NCBI GenBank assembly: GCA_019635635.1
Contig: JAHBZB010000001.1
Location: 186,001-250,000, forward strand
Direction of reading: 5' to 3'
DNA length: 64,000 nucleotides
DNA from: Xanthobacteraceae bacterium
Lineage (GTDB): Bacteria > Pseudomonadota > Alphaproteobacteria > Rhizobiales > Xanthobacteraceae
The notes under the pieces were generated by a model. The model saw only the letters and a list, made by a program, of their open reading frames with translations. It was not told the DNA's origin and ran no database searches. The translations under genes were made by a program, and so were the position numbers. Shown here one piece after another: positions 46,121 to 56,941 of this stretch. Numbering within the stretch: position 1 is the stretch's first letter; every line of letters begins with the position of its first letter.

Positions 46121-47740
46121 TTACTCGGCGGCGAGCTTGATCTGGGGTGCCGCCTGCTTCACCGCGGCATCGACATGGCTTTCGAACTTCTGGAAATTCT
46201 TCTGGAACATGCCGACGAGGTTGCGCGCAGTCTCGTCGAACTCGGCCTTGTTGGCCCAGGTCTTCGACGGATAGAGCAGATGCGGCTCGACGCCCGGCAC
46301 CGAGTTCGGCACCGAGAAGCCGAAATAAGGATCGGTGTGGAAGTCGGCGCTCTTGAGCGATCCGTTCAGCGCCGCGGTGACCAGCGCGCGGGTCGCCTTG
46401 ATCGGCATGCGGCGGCCGACGCCGTACTTGCCGCCGGTCCAACCCGAGTTCACGAGCCAGCAATCGACCTTGTGCTCGGCAATGTATTCTTTCAGCAGCT
46501 TCGCATATTCCGACGGATGCAACGGCAGGAACGGCGAGCCGAAGCAGGTCGAGAATTCCGGCACCACGCCGGTGAGGCCCTTCTCGGTGCCCGCGACCTT
46601 CGCGGTGTAGCCCGAGAGGAAGTGATACATCGCCTGCTCGGAAGTGAGTTTGGCAATCGGCGGCATCACACCGAAAGCGTCCGCCGTCAGCATGACGATA
46701 TTCTTCGGGTGCGCTGCGCGGCCCGTGCGCGAGCCGTTCGGGATGAAGTCGAGCGGATAGGCCGAGCGCGTGTTCTCGGTCTTGGAAATGTCGGTGTAGT
46801 CGGGCGCGCGCGTCACCGGATCGAAGCCGACGTTCTCAAGGATCGCGCCGAAACGATTGGTCGCGTCCCAGATCATGGGCTCGTTTTCCTGGCTGAGATT
46901 TACGCACTTGGCGTAGCAGCCGCCTTCGAAATTGAAGATGCCTTCCGGGCCCCAGCCGGTCTCGTCGTCGCCGATCAGCGTGCGGTTCGGGTCGGCGGAG
47001 AGCGTGGTCTTGCCGGTGCCGGAGAGGCCGAAGAACAGCGCGCTTTCCTTGCCGTCGTTCGAGACGTTGGCCGAGCAGTGCATCGGCATCACGCCCTGCT
47101 GCGGCAGATAGAAGTTCAGCGTCGTGAACACCGACTTCTTCATTTCGCCCGCATAGGACGAGCCACAGATCAGGACGATCTTACGGGTGAAGTCGATCGC
47201 CACCATCGTGTCGGAGCCTTCGCGGCTGCCGTGACGCTTCGGGTCCGGCTTGAACGACGGGAAATCGAGAATGGTGAGTTCGGGGGTGAAACCCGTCAAC
47301 TCGGCCGCCTCCGGGCGGATCAGGAGCGTGCGGATGAACAGCGAGTGCCAGGCGAGTTCGGTATAGACGCGGGTACGGATGCGGTATTTCGGGTCGGCGC
47401 CGCCGTAGAGATCCTGGGCGAAGAGTTCTTTGTTTTTGGCGTGGGCGAGGAAATCGGCGAGCAGATTGTTGAAGTGCTCTTTCGAGACTTTCTTGTTGTT
47501 GTCCCACCAGACTTTATTCTCGGTGAGTTCGTCGACGACCGTATGTTTGTCTTTCGGCGAACGGCCGGTGTGATGTCCGGTCTCGGCGCAGAGCGCGCCG
47601 CCTGCAACGATGTTGCCTTCGTTGCGCTGAAGCGCGTGCTCGTAAAGCGCGGGCGTCTGGAGATTCCAGTGCATGGCCTTCACGCCTGAAAAGCCGAATT
47701 TGTCCGCGCCTTCCGCGCTCTTGATACCGGTCTCGATCAC
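46121..47740 (-). CDS. pckA: Phosphoenolpyruvate carboxykinase (ATP)
   Basis: Gluconeogenic entry enzyme: oxaloacetate plus ATP to PEP, CO2 and ADP. 539 residues. The P-loop [13 protein letters not shown] (about 235-247), kinase-2 [14 protein letters not shown] and the adenine-site segment are intact; [14 protein letters not shown] and the C-terminal [15 protein letters not shown] are family-typical. GTG start with GGAGGA 7 nt upstream. Transcribed away from chvI, a gene order conserved in rhizobia. Confidence 0.97.
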   Translation of the reverse strand: MIETGIKSAEGADKFGFSGVKAMHWNLQTPALYEHALQRNEGNIVAGGALCAETGHHTGRSPKDKHTVVDELTENKVWWDNNKKVSKEHFNNLLADFLAHAKNKELFAQDLYGGADPKYRIRTRVYTELAWHSLFIRTLLIRPEAAELTGFTPELTILDFPSFKPDPKRHGSREGSDTMVAIDFTRKIVLICGSSYAGEMKKSVFTTLNFYLPQQGVMPMHCSANVSNDGKESALFFGLSGTGKTTLSADPNRTLIGDDETGWGPEGIFNFEGGCYAKCVNLSQENEPMIWDATNRFGAILENVGFDPVTRAPDYTDISKTENTRSAYPLDFIPNGSRTGRAAHPKNIVMLTADAFGVMPPIAKLTSEQAMYHFLSGYTAKVAGTEKGLTGVVPEFSTCFGSPFLPLHPSEYAKLLKEYIAEHKVDCWLVNSGWTGGKYGVGRRMPIKATRALVTAALNGSLKSADFHTDPYFGFSVPNSVPGVEPHLLYPSKTWANKAEFDETARNLVGMFQKNFQKFESHVDAAVKQAAPQIKLAAE

Positions 47741-47940
47741 GAAACTTCCTCCCGTTCACCCCGCAATTCGGCAGGGCTTCGATCGCTTTGCTTTTGTCGA
47801 ACAAGAGGGCGGCAAATGGGCGAAATGCCCGTTCCCCAGCCACCGGCCCCCGGAAAGCGCGGGACCATAGTGAGCGGTTCCCGCGTTGTGAAGCCTTTAT
47901 GTCAATGCAAAGAGCTGATGTTCTCTTCAATCCTGATGAA

Positions 47941-47960
47941 GTTTCGTTGCAACGCGAAAC
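47941..47960. promoter_or_regulatory. Palindromic operator-like site upstream of pckA
   Basis: GTTTCG-TTGCAACG-CGAAAC: outer 6-bp arms and an inner perfect CGTTGCAACG palindrome, 200 bp upstream of the pckA start in a 283-bp gap. The size and symmetry fit a LacI/GntR-type repressor site. In Sinorhizobium pckA is controlled by a LacI-type regulator (PckR); whether this is the equivalent site was not tested. Confidence 0.4.
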
Positions 47961-48023
47961 ATCCGGCACCGAAGTTACCGGCACCGACGAGTCACCCTAC
48001 TCGCTGCTTGGAATTCGAGCGCG

Positions 48024-48506
48024 TTAACCCTGCGGCCAGTTCATGGTGCCGCTACCAAGGAGTTCCTCGGCGGTCAGATCGGAAATCTTGCCGAAGGTCG
48101 CGACAAGATGGCCGTGCTCGATCTCGAGCCGCCAGAAGCCGAAGTCTTTGAAATCGGCGTATTTCGCCGCCTCCGGGTGCCGCACCAGATAGCGGGTCTT
48201 GGCCGCCGCCTTGTCCACTTCGGTCACCGTGCCGGTCACCGTCAGGCGCGCCGCGATCATCGGGTCGGGCGCATTGGGCTTTTCCGCCAACAGCAGGGAA
48301 ACCCGCGGATCCTTCCGGATGTTGATGGTGTGCCGCGCGAGGTTGGAAAGGAGCATCACCGGCGCGCCGTCGGGCATCGCACTGACGCCCGCCAGCGAGA
48401 CATAGGGGTAGCCTTTCTCCCCCTTGGTCGCGAGGGAGCCGAAAAGCGCCTCGCGCAAAATGAACCGGCTCAAGGACTTGGGCGACTGAAAGTTGTCCTG
48501 GGACAT
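48024..48506 (-). CDS. Pyridoxamine 5'-phosphate oxidase-like FMN/haem-binding protein
   Basis: 160 residues, split-barrel flavin-binding fold. LFGSLATKGEKGYPYVSLAGV is the first barrel strand pair, VMLLSNLARHTINIRKDPRVSLLL the second, and ARLTVTGTVTEVDKA the third. This resembles the N-terminal half of HugZ-like haem-degrading proteins, but the C-terminal DUF2470 part is missing. Function unresolved. Confidence 0.82.
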   Translation of the reverse strand: MSQDNFQSPKSLSRFILREALFGSLATKGEKGYPYVSLAGVSAMPDGAPVMLLSNLARHTINIRKDPRVSLLLAEKPNAPDPMIAARLTVTGTVTEVDKAAAKTRYLVRHPEAAKYADFKDFGFWRLEIEHGHLVATFGKISDLTAEELLGSGTMNWPQG

Positions 48507-48684
48507 GCGGATTTCTGGAGAAATTGTAATATTTCTAGGGGGTTACGTTTCGTCTGCCATGGTCTAGGTTGTAGTGGGCTACCGGGTCGCGCCGTCACAT
48601 TTCGGCCTGCCATAATTGTTTGAACGGCCCCATTCGTTTCAGTTCCACCGATTCCGGGGCCTTATGGTCCGGACAGGAGATTGC

Positions 48685-49386
48685 ATGCCGACCATCGCGC
48701 TTGTGGATGACGACCGCAACATTCTGACATCCGTTTCGATCGCGCTCGAGGCCGAAGGCTATCGCATCCTCACTTTCACGGACGGCGCGTCGGCAATCGA
48801 AGGGTTCAAGTCGAGCCCGCCGGACCTTGCCATCCTCGATATCAAGATGCCGCGCATGGACGGCATGGAACTGTTGCGCCGCATCCGGCAGAAGTCCGAC
48901 CTGCCGGTGATCTTCCTGACTTCCAAGGACGAGGAAATCGACGAGCTGTTCGGCCTCAAGATGGGCGCCGACGATTTCATCCGCAAACCGTTCTCGCAGC
49001 GCCTCCTGGTCGAGCGCGTCAAGGCCGTGCTTCGCCGCTTCATTCCGAAAGACCAGTTGCCGCAAAAGGAAACCGACTCCGCGAAGGTGCTCGAACGCGG
49101 CCAGCTCAAGATGGACCCGGAGCGCCATACCTGCACCTGGAAGGGCGATCCGGTCACCCTCACCGTCACCGAATTTTTAATCCTGCAAGCGCTCGCCCAG
49201 CGCCCCGGCGTCGTCAAAAGCCGCAACGCGCTGATGGACGCGGCCTACGACGATCAGGTCTATGTCGATGACCGCACGATCGACAGCCACATCAAGCGGC
49301 TGCGCAAGAAGTTCAAGGCGGTCGATGACGATTTCGAAATGATCGAAACGCTGTACGGTGTCGGCTACCGGTTCAAGGAAGCCTGA
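48685..49386 (+). CDS. chvI: Response regulator ChvI
   Basis: OmpR/PhoB-type regulator, 233 residues. Receiver domain with phospho-acceptor D52 ([10 protein letters not shown]), T79 and K101; C-terminal winged helix with [29 protein letters not shown]. ChvI controls acid, envelope-stress and exopolysaccharide genes in rhizobia and is essential in several. ATG at 48685 follows AGGAGA by 4 nt. Begins the chvI-chvG-hprK series. Confidence 0.95.
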   Translation: MPTIALVDDDRNILTSVSIALEAEGYRILTFTDGASAIEGFKSSPPDLAILDIKMPRMDGMELLRRIRQKSDLPVIFLTSKDEEIDELFGLKMGADDFIRKPFSQRLLVERVKAVLRRFIPKDQLPQKETDSAKVLERGQLKMDPERHTCTWKGDPVTLTVTEFLILQALAQRPGVVKSRNALMDAAYDDQVYVDDRTIDSHIKRLRKKFKAVDDDFEMIETLYGVGYRFKEA

Positions 49387-49424
49387 ACGAAAGCGCGGGC
49401 CCTGACCTGCGATACCGCTCGCCT

Positions 49425-51308
49425 ATGAAGGCAGACGTCGAAAAGCCCGCGCAGAACCGCTCCGAAGTTTCGGGCAAATGGCGTTTGCGCTCGCTCCTCG
49501 GGCGCATCCTCGATCCGCTGGGCTTGCGCTACTGGCTCGGCCTCGCACAGCGGCCGGAAAACCAGCCGCGCCCCGAAGCGCTGTTGCCGGAAAACGCGGG
49601 CTTCTTCCGGCGTGTCGGAAGTTTCCTTGCCTTTCAGGCGTTCTCGTCGCTCCGCCGCCGCATCGTTCTGCTGAACCTGCTTGGCCTCGTCACGCTGGTC
49701 AGCGGCATTCTTTATCTCTCGGAATACCGCGCCGGGCTGATCGAGGCGCGCGTGCAGTCGCTGCTGACGCAGGGCGAAATCATCGCGGCCGCGATCGCGA
49801 GTACGACCCGCACCGACGCGAGCAATATTCCGATCGACCCCGAGAAGCTTCTGGAGTTGCAGGCAGGCGAAAGTTACCTGCCGAGCGACGACCTTTCGGC
49901 GCTGGAATTTCCGATCAACCCCGAAACCGTCGCGCCGCTCCTGCGCCGGCTGATCACGCCGATCAATACGCGCGCGCGCATCTATGACCGCGACGGCGGC
50001 CTGCTGCTCGATTCCCGAACGCTCAGCGTCACCGGCGAAATTCTCCGCTTCGACCTGCCGTCGCTGAACGAGCAGCAGCCGCAGATCAACCCGATCCGTG
50101 CGTGGTGGCGCAGCGTGCGGCTCTATTTCCGCTCGGGCGGCTTGCCGATCTACAAGGAAATCGGCACCGCAAACGGCAAGGGCTATACCGAAGTCGACAC
50201 CGCGCTGACCGGGCAAAGCGACTCGGAAGTGCGCGTCAACGAGCGTGGCGAAGTCATCATCTCGGTCGCGATTCCGGTGCAGCGCTTCCGCGGCGTGCTC
50301 GGCGTGCTGATGTTGCAGACGCAAGGCGGCGAAATCGACAACGCGGTCGAAGCCGAGCGCCTCGTGATTGTGCGCGTGTTCCTGATCGCGGCTGCGGTCA
50401 TGATCGTGCTCTCATTCCTGCTCGCCGGCACCATTGCAGGGCCGATGCGGCGGTTAGCTGAAGCCGCCGAGCATGTGCGCCGCCGCACGCGCTCGCGCGT
50501 CGAAATTCCGGACATGACCGCGCGCGCAGACGAGATCGGGCATCTTTCCGGCGCGTTCCGCGACATGACCAATTCGCTTTATTCGCGGATCGAAGCGATC
50601 GAAAGCTTCGCGGCCGATGTCGCGCACGAGCTCAAGAATCCGCTGACTTCGCTGCGCTCCGCGATCGAAACGCTGCCGCTTGCGAAGAACGAGGAATCGC
50701 GCGAGCGGCTGCTTGCCGTCATCCAGCACGACATCAAGCGCCTCGACCGCCTGATCTCCGACATCTCGGACGCGAGCCGGCTCGACGCCGATCTTCTGCG
50801 TCATGAGGCGGAGCCGGTCGATCTGCGCAAGCTGCTCACGGCCGTGTCCGATATCGCGAACGACGTGCCGCGCGAGGACGGCGTCTCGGTCGAAGTTCTG
50901 TTCGAGCCGAAGAACGGGCAGTTCGCGATTCTCGGCAACGACTCGCGGCTCGGCCAGGTGATCGACAATCTGGTCGAGAATGCGCGCTCGTTCTCGCCGC
51001 AGAGCGGCAAGGTGCGGGTGCTGTGCAAGCGCACGGGAGGCGAAATCGAGATCGCGGTCGAAGACGAAGGTCCGGGCGTGCGGCCGGAAGCGCTGACGCG
51101 AATCTTCGAGCGCTTCTACACGGATCGGCCCGCGCATCGCTTCGGCCAGAACTCCGGTCTCGGGCTTTCGATCTCGAAGCAGATTGTCGAAGCACACGGC
51201 GGGCGCATCTGGGCGGAGAACCGTCTCGCCGCCGCGTCCAACCCCGGCGATGCCCCGAAAATCGCAGGCGCGCGCTTCGTCATGCGGCTGCCGGCCGCAA
51301 AAGCCTGA
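49425..51308 (+). CDS. chvG: Sensor histidine kinase ChvG (ExoS)
   Basis: Inner-membrane sensor, 627 residues. TM1 is at about 85-105 (IVLLNLLGLVTLVSGILYL), then a large periplasmic sensor domain, TM2 (about 320-340, VFLIAAAVMIVLSFLLAG), HAMP, the H box FAADVAHELKNPLTS with H401, and a GHKL ATPase with NLVENARSFS, EDEGPGVRP and GLGLSISKQIVEAHGG. Its periplasmic repressor ExoR is not in this window. Its stop codon shares a base with the hprK ATG. Confidence 0.95.
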   Translation: MKADVEKPAQNRSEVSGKWRLRSLLGRILDPLGLRYWLGLAQRPENQPRPEALLPENAGFFRRVGSFLAFQAFSSLRRRIVLLNLLGLVTLVSGILYLSEYRAGLIEARVQSLLTQGEIIAAAIASTTRTDASNIPIDPEKLLELQAGESYLPSDDLSALEFPINPETVAPLLRRLITPINTRARIYDRDGGLLLDSRTLSVTGEILRFDLPSLNEQQPQINPIRAWWRSVRLYFRSGGLPIYKEIGTANGKGYTEVDTALTGQSDSEVRVNERGEVIISVAIPVQRFRGVLGVLMLQTQGGEIDNAVEAERLVIVRVFLIAAAVMIVLSFLLAGTIAGPMRRLAEAAEHVRRRTRSRVEIPDMTARADEIGHLSGAFRDMTNSLYSRIEAIESFAADVAHELKNPLTSLRSAIETLPLAKNEESRERLLAVIQHDIKRLDRLISDISDASRLDADLLRHEAEPVDLRKLLTAVSDIANDVPREDGVSVEVLFEPKNGQFAILGNDSRLGQVIDNLVENARSFSPQSGKVRVLCKRTGGEIEIAVEDEGPGVRPEALTRIFERFYTDRPAHRFGQNSGLGLSISKQIVEAHGGRIWAENRLAAASNPGDAPKIAGARFVMRLPAAKA

Positions 51309-51763
51309 TGCTCAAGGGAAGCGGCAGCGAACACGCGACCGCGGTCCTCGCCGGCCCGCGCGCGGTGCTGATCCGCGGGCCTGCCGGTTCGGGAAAATCG
51401 AGGCTCGCCTGGTCGCTGCTTGAAGCAGCCGAACGGGGCGAACTCCCGTTCGCGCGGCTCATCGCCGACGATCGCGTTGCGCTTTCAATGCTGAACGGCA
51501 GACTGATCGCCTCCGCGCCGAAGCCCATCGAAGGCATGATCGAATTGCGGGGCGCGGGCATCCGCCGCGTCCCGTTCGAGCCGTTCGCGGTGGTCGGCCT
51601 TGTGGTCGATCTCGCGGCCAAGGACGCCGAGCGGGTTCCGGCGGAGATGGCGCTCCGGACCGGGCTCTTGGGCGTCACATTGCCGCGCGTTCCGGTTGCG
51701 GAAGGCAGCGAGGCATTGCCTTTGGTCCTTCGGGCACTGGCAGAATCAAGCGATCCGCGCTGA
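51308..51763 (+). CDS. hprK: HPr kinase/phosphorylase, short alphaproteobacterial form
   Basis: 151 residues: only the C-terminal kinase domain of HprK is present, as usual for alphaproteobacteria. Walker A GPAGSGKS at 24-31, LIADDRVAL, and the family GMIELRGAGIRRVPFEP. It phosphorylates a serine of HPr and so adjusts the regulatory PTS. ATG overlaps the chvG stop by one base, tying PTS control to the ChvGI operon. A terminator follows. Confidence 0.93.
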   Translation: MLKGSGSEHATAVLAGPRAVLIRGPAGSGKSRLAWSLLEAAERGELPFARLIADDRVALSMLNGRLIASAPKPIEGMIELRGAGIRRVPFEPFAVVGLVVDLAAKDAERVPAEMALRTGLLGVTLPRVPVAEGSEALPLVLRALAESSDPR

Positions 51764-51796
51764 ACCCTTGCATTCCGCAATGCACCTAACCAATAT

Positions 51797-51838
51797 CCGG
51801 CCTCCCGCGTGCTTCGCGGAGGAGCCGGGTTTTTTCTT
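51797..51838 (+). terminator. Likely terminator after hprK
   Basis: An imperfect GC-rich stem (CCGGCCTCCCGCG / CGCGGAGGAGCCGG, two or three bulges) followed by GTTTTTTC. It would make EIIA-ptsH a partly separate unit, although the next gene starts only 24 bp on. Confidence 0.6.
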
Positions 51839-51861
51839 GTAACCTACCCCGGCGGAGCCTG

Positions 51862-52269
51862 ATGATCGGTCTCGTTCTCGTCACCCATGGCCGGCTTGCC
51901 GTCGAGTTCCGCTCGGCGCTCGAGCACGTTGTCGGTCCGCAAAAGCAGATCGAGACGGTTACGATCGGCCCGGACGACGACATCGAGCGCTGCCGCAAGC
52001 AGATCATTGACGCGGTGAAGAAGGTTGATAGCGGCAAAGGCGTCGCGATCCTGACCGACATGTTCGGCGGCACGCCCTCCAATCTCGCGATCTCGGTGAT
52101 GAACACGCCGAACGTCGAAGTGGTGGCGGGCATCAACCTGCCGATGCTGGTCAAGCTCGCGAAGGTGCGCGGCGACACGCCGCTCACGCAAGCCGTCGCG
52201 CATGCGCAGGACGCCGGCCGCAAATACATCAACATCGCAAGCCGCGTGCTTGCCGGCACGGGCAAATAA
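51862..52269 (+). CDS. manX: PTS system EIIA component (mannose/fructose-type, regulatory)
   Basis: 135 residues of the EIIA-Man fold. Phosphorylated His9 is in MIGLVLVTHGRLA; GVAILTDMFGGTPSNLA is the second conserved segment. No EIIB/EIIC sugar permease genes are present, so this is the non-transporting PTS branch that senses carbon/nitrogen state. It accepts phosphate from HPr, encoded next to it. Confidence 0.93.
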   Translation: MIGLVLVTHGRLAVEFRSALEHVVGPQKQIETVTIGPDDDIERCRKQIIDAVKKVDSGKGVAILTDMFGGTPSNLAISVMNTPNVEVVAGINLPMLVKLAKVRGDTPLTQAVAHAQDAGRKYINIASRVLAGTGK

Positions 52270-52270
52270 C

Positions 52271-52603
52271 TTGACGAATTCCGAACTGCCGCCGGAAGAC
52301 GACTGCAAGCCGAACGCGCCGGTGCCCGCTGGCGCATTCTCGAGGGAGCTTCCGATCATCAACAAGCGCGGGCTGCATGCGCGCGCTTCCGCCAAATTCG
52401 TGCAGATGGCGGAAAAATACGACGCGATAATCAAGGTCACCCGCTGCGGCGAGACCGTCAACGGCGACTCGATCATGGGATTATTGATGCTCGCCGCCGG
52501 TCCCGGCACCACCATTCAGGTGACCTGCGAAGGTGCGCAGGCGCAGGAAGCGCTCGACGCGCTCGAAAATCTGCTGGCTACGAAATTCGGCGAAGAAGAA
52601 TAA
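52271..52603 (+). CDS. ptsH: Phosphocarrier protein HPr
   Basis: 110 residues. The catalytic histidine is H36 (INKRGLHARAS) and the HprK target serine is S67 (VNGDSIMGLLML), both kept, so this HPr can be phosphorylated by both enzyme I and HprK. An N-terminal extension of about 20 residues (PPEDDCKPNAPVPAG) is absent from enteric HPr. The start is TTG one base after the EIIA stop; no ATG exists before the HPr core. Confidence 0.92.
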   Translation: MTNSELPPEDDCKPNAPVPAGAFSRELPIINKRGLHARASAKFVQMAEKYDAIIKVTRCGETVNGDSIMGLLMLAAGPGTTIQVTCEGAQAQEALDALENLLATKFGEEE

Positions 52604-52645
52604 CGCCAACAAGATTTTGCCGCGTTCGGTGGCGAAACTTTCTTC

Positions 52646-53095
52646 ATGCTCGATAATTCGCAGTCGATCGAAGTCGGCTGGTACGATTGGGACTACCGCC
52701 TCGCGGCGGTGGCGGGCCGCCACGCTTTTGTTCTCAACGAGAGGAAAGGCTGGACCAAGGTAAACGCTGCCGACGTAACCTGGGACGGCAGACTCTTTGC
52801 CAATGCCCATGACGCAATCGAAGCGTATTCATTGATCTGGGAAGGGATAGATTCAACCGTGGTCGCGGCGCATGTCGCGCGCGGGATTGCCCCGCCGAAG
52901 CCGCACCATTACCGCCGCTATCTTCTTGTCGAGAGCGGAATTGCACTCCAGGGCCCGAACGATTTCGACGGCAGCATTTTCGTCGAGTTCGACGACGGCT
53001 GGATGCGCAAGATCAACGGCAAAGAACTGAGCGCGCTCGCCAGACTATATCTGCGCCTGAAAAACTGGCGGTTAGCGGGCCGCGAAAATTACTAG
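52646..53095 (+). CDS. Protein of unknown function
   Basis: 149 residues, no signal peptide or membrane segment. I recognise no family. Aromatic-rich sequence (VGWYDWDYRLAAVAGRHAFVL; VTWDGRLFANAHDAIEAYSLIWEG) suggests a small alpha/beta fold, with a basic C-terminus (LYLRLKNWRLAGREN). Coding quality is good: long frame, GC-rich third positions like its neighbours. It follows ptsH by 42 bp without a visible terminator and could be co-transcribed. Confidence 0.65.
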   Translation: MLDNSQSIEVGWYDWDYRLAAVAGRHAFVLNERKGWTKVNAADVTWDGRLFANAHDAIEAYSLIWEGIDSTVVAAHVARGIAPPKPHHYRRYLLVESGIALQGPNDFDGSIFVEFDDGWMRKINGKELSALARLYLRLKNWRLAGRENY

Positions 53096-53101
53096 CGAAG
53101 T

Positions 53102-54295
53102 TTAGCGCACATCGGCGGCGTCGCCGACGTGCCCTTTCCTTCCCGCGTGCCAGCCGGCGGCGATCTGCACCAGCGAACAAGCCACCATCATCCAGAGCGG
53201 CGCGACCCAGCCGTGCGACCAGTCATGGAGCGCGCCGAACAGCACCGGTCCCATCGCCGCAATGCCGTAGCCGACCGATTGCGCCATGCCGGAAAGCGCC
53301 GCCGCCTGCCGGGCATTCGATGCGCGCGTCACGAAGAAGGAAAGCGCGAGCGGAAAACAGAAGCCGATCGCCAGTCCGCCGACGACGGTCCAGGCCACCA
53401 TGTATTGCGGCAGGAAAATCATGCCGATGTAGGAAGCGAACGTGACGAGGCTGCTCGCGACGGCAAGACCCCGCTGATCGGCGAAGCGTTTGACGATCGG
53501 AGAAAAAACGAAACCGACCGGAATGCCGAGCGCGGGAAACAGCGCCACGACCCAGCCGGCAGCAGCGGCGGTATAGCCCTGTTCCTGCAAGAGCGACGAT
53601 AGCCAGCTCAGCACCGTGTAGAAGCTCATCGATTGCAAGCCCATGAACAGCGTCACGTTCCAGCCGAGCCTGGAGCGCCATACGCTCTGCACGGCTTTTT
53701 CGCCGGGCTGCGCAAGCGGCTTGGTCGCATGCTTGAGCTGCGGCAGCAGAACGAGCGCGGTAACGATCGCGGGCACGAACCAAACCGCGAGCGCGCCGCG
53801 CCAGCCGCCGGGCAAACTATTCGCGAGCGGAACCGCAACGCCGGAGGAGATCGAGGCGAAGGTCGCAAGCGTGGTCGCATAGATGCTCGTCATCAGTCCG
53901 ACCTTGTCGGAGAAGTCGCGCTTGATCAGCGCCGGCACCAGCACGTTGCCGACCGCGATCGCCGCGGCCAGCAAGATCGACCCGGCATAAAGCGCGAACA
54001 AGGAGGGCACCGAACGCAGCAGCGTGCCGGCCGCGAGCACGATCAGCGCAACGAAGATCGCGCGCTCCATCCCGAGCCTGGCGCCGACCGCCGCCGACCA
54101 CGGCGAAACCACCGCGAAGATCGCAAGCGGGATCGAGGTGAGCACGCCCGCGAGCACCGCGGAAAGGCCGATGTCGGCGCGAATGAATTCAAGCAGCGGC
54201 CCCACGCCGGTGATCGCCGGACGCAGGTTCAGCGAGATCAGGAATATTGCGACGACGAGCATCAGGCTCGAAGAAGTGCGGGCGGTATGATTCAC
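53102..54295 (-). CDS. CynX/NimT-family MFS transporter
   Basis: 397 residues, twelve helices. ISLNLRPAITGVGPLLEFIRADIGLS at the N-terminus is the mark of the CynX/NimT (cyanate/2-nitroimidazole) group. No cynS (cyanase) is nearby, so cyanate as substrate is unlikely to be the whole story. GTG start. It follows the 2OG-oxygenase gene by 65 bp on the same strand. Confidence 0.87.
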   Translation of the reverse strand: MNHTARTSSSLMLVVAIFLISLNLRPAITGVGPLLEFIRADIGLSAVLAGVLTSIPLAIFAVVSPWSAAVGARLGMERAIFVALIVLAAGTLLRSVPSLFALYAGSILLAAAIAVGNVLVPALIKRDFSDKVGLMTSIYATTLATFASISSGVAVPLANSLPGGWRGALAVWFVPAIVTALVLLPQLKHATKPLAQPGEKAVQSVWRSRLGWNVTLFMGLQSMSFYTVLSWLSSLLQEQGYTAAAAGWVVALFPALGIPVGFVFSPIVKRFADQRGLAVASSLVTFASYIGMIFLPQYMVAWTVVGGLAIGFCFPLALSFFVTRASNARQAAALSGMAQSVGYGIAAMGPVLFGALHDWSHGWVAPLWMMVACSLVQIAAGWHAGRKGHVGDAADVR

Positions 54296-54360
54296 GATGG
54301 TTCCTTGGAGGCGCCGCGATTGCGATGACAGAAGAAAGAAAAGAAAAACTTCCGGCCGTG

Positions 54361-55158
54361 CTAACGCGTCGAGGCCTTTACGCGACGGCTCATAGTCCTA
54401 ACTTCGTTCAGGAGAAAGTTGCCGGCACGCTTGGCACGGTTGCGAACGCGGCGGAGCAATGTGTCGTCGACGAAATAGGTCAGTAAAATCGAATCGCGGG
54501 AGGTTACTTCGTCGCCCACTTTGTCGGCCGAATGCCATGAAACGTCCGTGACGGCGAAGGCGTAGCCGCTGTTTGGCGTGAACGGCATCCGGCGGACATT
54601 GGTCAGTTTTCCGTCCGCTTCGCAGCCATGGAAAATCGTTCCGATCCCGGCATGGGCGTCGTTGGCGGGAAGATAAAGCTGGACGGTAATGCCCTTCCAG
54701 TGCGTGTCGGTATGCGGCGGAATCCGGTAGCCCGAGACATCGCGCGTGAGCACCGGAATCGGATACATGCCGACCGCTTTGTGCTGCGCGCCGAAGCGGC
54801 GCGCCAATCCCGGCGCGAGCCTGTGCATGAACGCGTCGCGCACCTCGGCCGAGCAAAGCGCAGCGCTGACGGTGTACCAGATCTCGCGCTGCGCCGCGGG
54901 CAGTCTGCGGATCAGTTCGGGGAACAGATCGATCTTCACGCGCGTGGAAGAGCCGTCCGGCTTCAGGTTCACGTTGTTCCTGCCCGGCAACGCCTGATAG
55001 TCGGCGCCGTGCGGCATCGCATGCAGCATTGCATCGTAAATATCGGAAGGGAAAAACTCGGCGAGCGTGAGGTGCGCAAACGGCGCCTCGAAAAACGGCG
55101 CCGCGTCGATCTTGCTCACCAGATGATCGATCAGGCGCGCCGAATCCTGCCGCTGCAT
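54361..55158 (-). CDS. 2-oxoglutarate/Fe(II)-dependent oxygenase-like protein
   Basis: 265 residues. A double-stranded beta-helix is suggested by the facial triad H149-x-D151 (IPPHTDTHWKGITVQLYL) and H209 (VTDVSWHSADKV), with R221 (SRDSILLTYF) placed to hold 2-oxoglutarate. The layout resembles prolyl-hydroxylase-like sugar/peptide oxygenases. Substrate unknown. ATG at 55158 has GGAAGGA upstream; an ATG two codons earlier is possible. Possibly co-transcribed with the CynX-like transporter. Confidence 0.75.
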   Translation of the reverse strand: MQRQDSARLIDHLVSKIDAAPFFEAPFAHLTLAEFFPSDIYDAMLHAMPHGADYQALPGRNNVNLKPDGSSTRVKIDLFPELIRRLPAAQREIWYTVSAALCSAEVRDAFMHRLAPGLARRFGAQHKAVGMYPIPVLTRDVSGYRIPPHTDTHWKGITVQLYLPANDAHAGIGTIFHGCEADGKLTNVRRMPFTPNSGYAFAVTDVSWHSADKVGDEVTSRDSILLTYFVDDTLLRRVRNRAKRAGNFLLNEVRTMSRRVKASTR

Positions 55159-55334
55159 TTCCATCCTTCCCGGCCGCCCCTCGCCCGCCTTCGCACATCT
55201 TCCCGCAACGGCCCGCCACTCATAGAAGCAGTGCGCGCTTCCCGCCACCGGAGCGCGGCCGCGGCTGCCGGAATTGCGGGATTTGTCCCGGAAATACCGG
55301 AAAATCCATCATATAAAGAAATCCTTATGTGTTC

Positions 55335-55363
55335 TTGCCGTGGCTGGCCACGGCTGCTATAGG
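55335..55363 (+). promoter_or_regulatory. Probable sigma-70 promoter of ahcY
   Basis: TTGCCG, 17 bp, TATAGG, ending 70 bp upstream of the ahcY start. Both boxes match the CTTGCC/CTATAG preference of rhizobial housekeeping promoters. Confidence 0.5.
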
Positions 55364-55433
55364 CTCCGCGACCCGCGCAGGGCGGCGCCCGCCAATGCCT
55401 GCGTTCCCTTTTTCAATATCAATCGAGGTTGCA

Positions 55434-56855
<1,422 letters not shown>

Positions 56856-56904
56856 TTTCTTCGCGAGCGGGTCGGCTTTCCGACTCCAATCGTTAACTTT
56901 CGTG

Positions 56905-56941
56905 ATCGCCGGACGGGAAACTGTCCGGCGATTTCGTTTTC
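56905..56941 (+). terminator. Intrinsic terminator of ahcY
   Basis: Perfect 10-bp stem ATCGCCGGAC-gggaaact-GTCCGGCGAT followed by TTCGTTTT, 50 bp after the stop codon. Confidence 0.85.

Noticed and set aside
48622-48650. EcfG-like promoter (GGAAC...CGTT) on the minus strand between chvI and the flavin-binding protein gene
   Set aside because: The spacer is 15 bp instead of 16-17 and it lies more than 110 bp from the gene start; likely chance.
55249-55433. SAH or SAM riboswitch in the ahcY leader
   Set aside because: A plausible sigma-70 promoter leaves only about 65 nt of leader, and I could not match a riboswitch core by eye.
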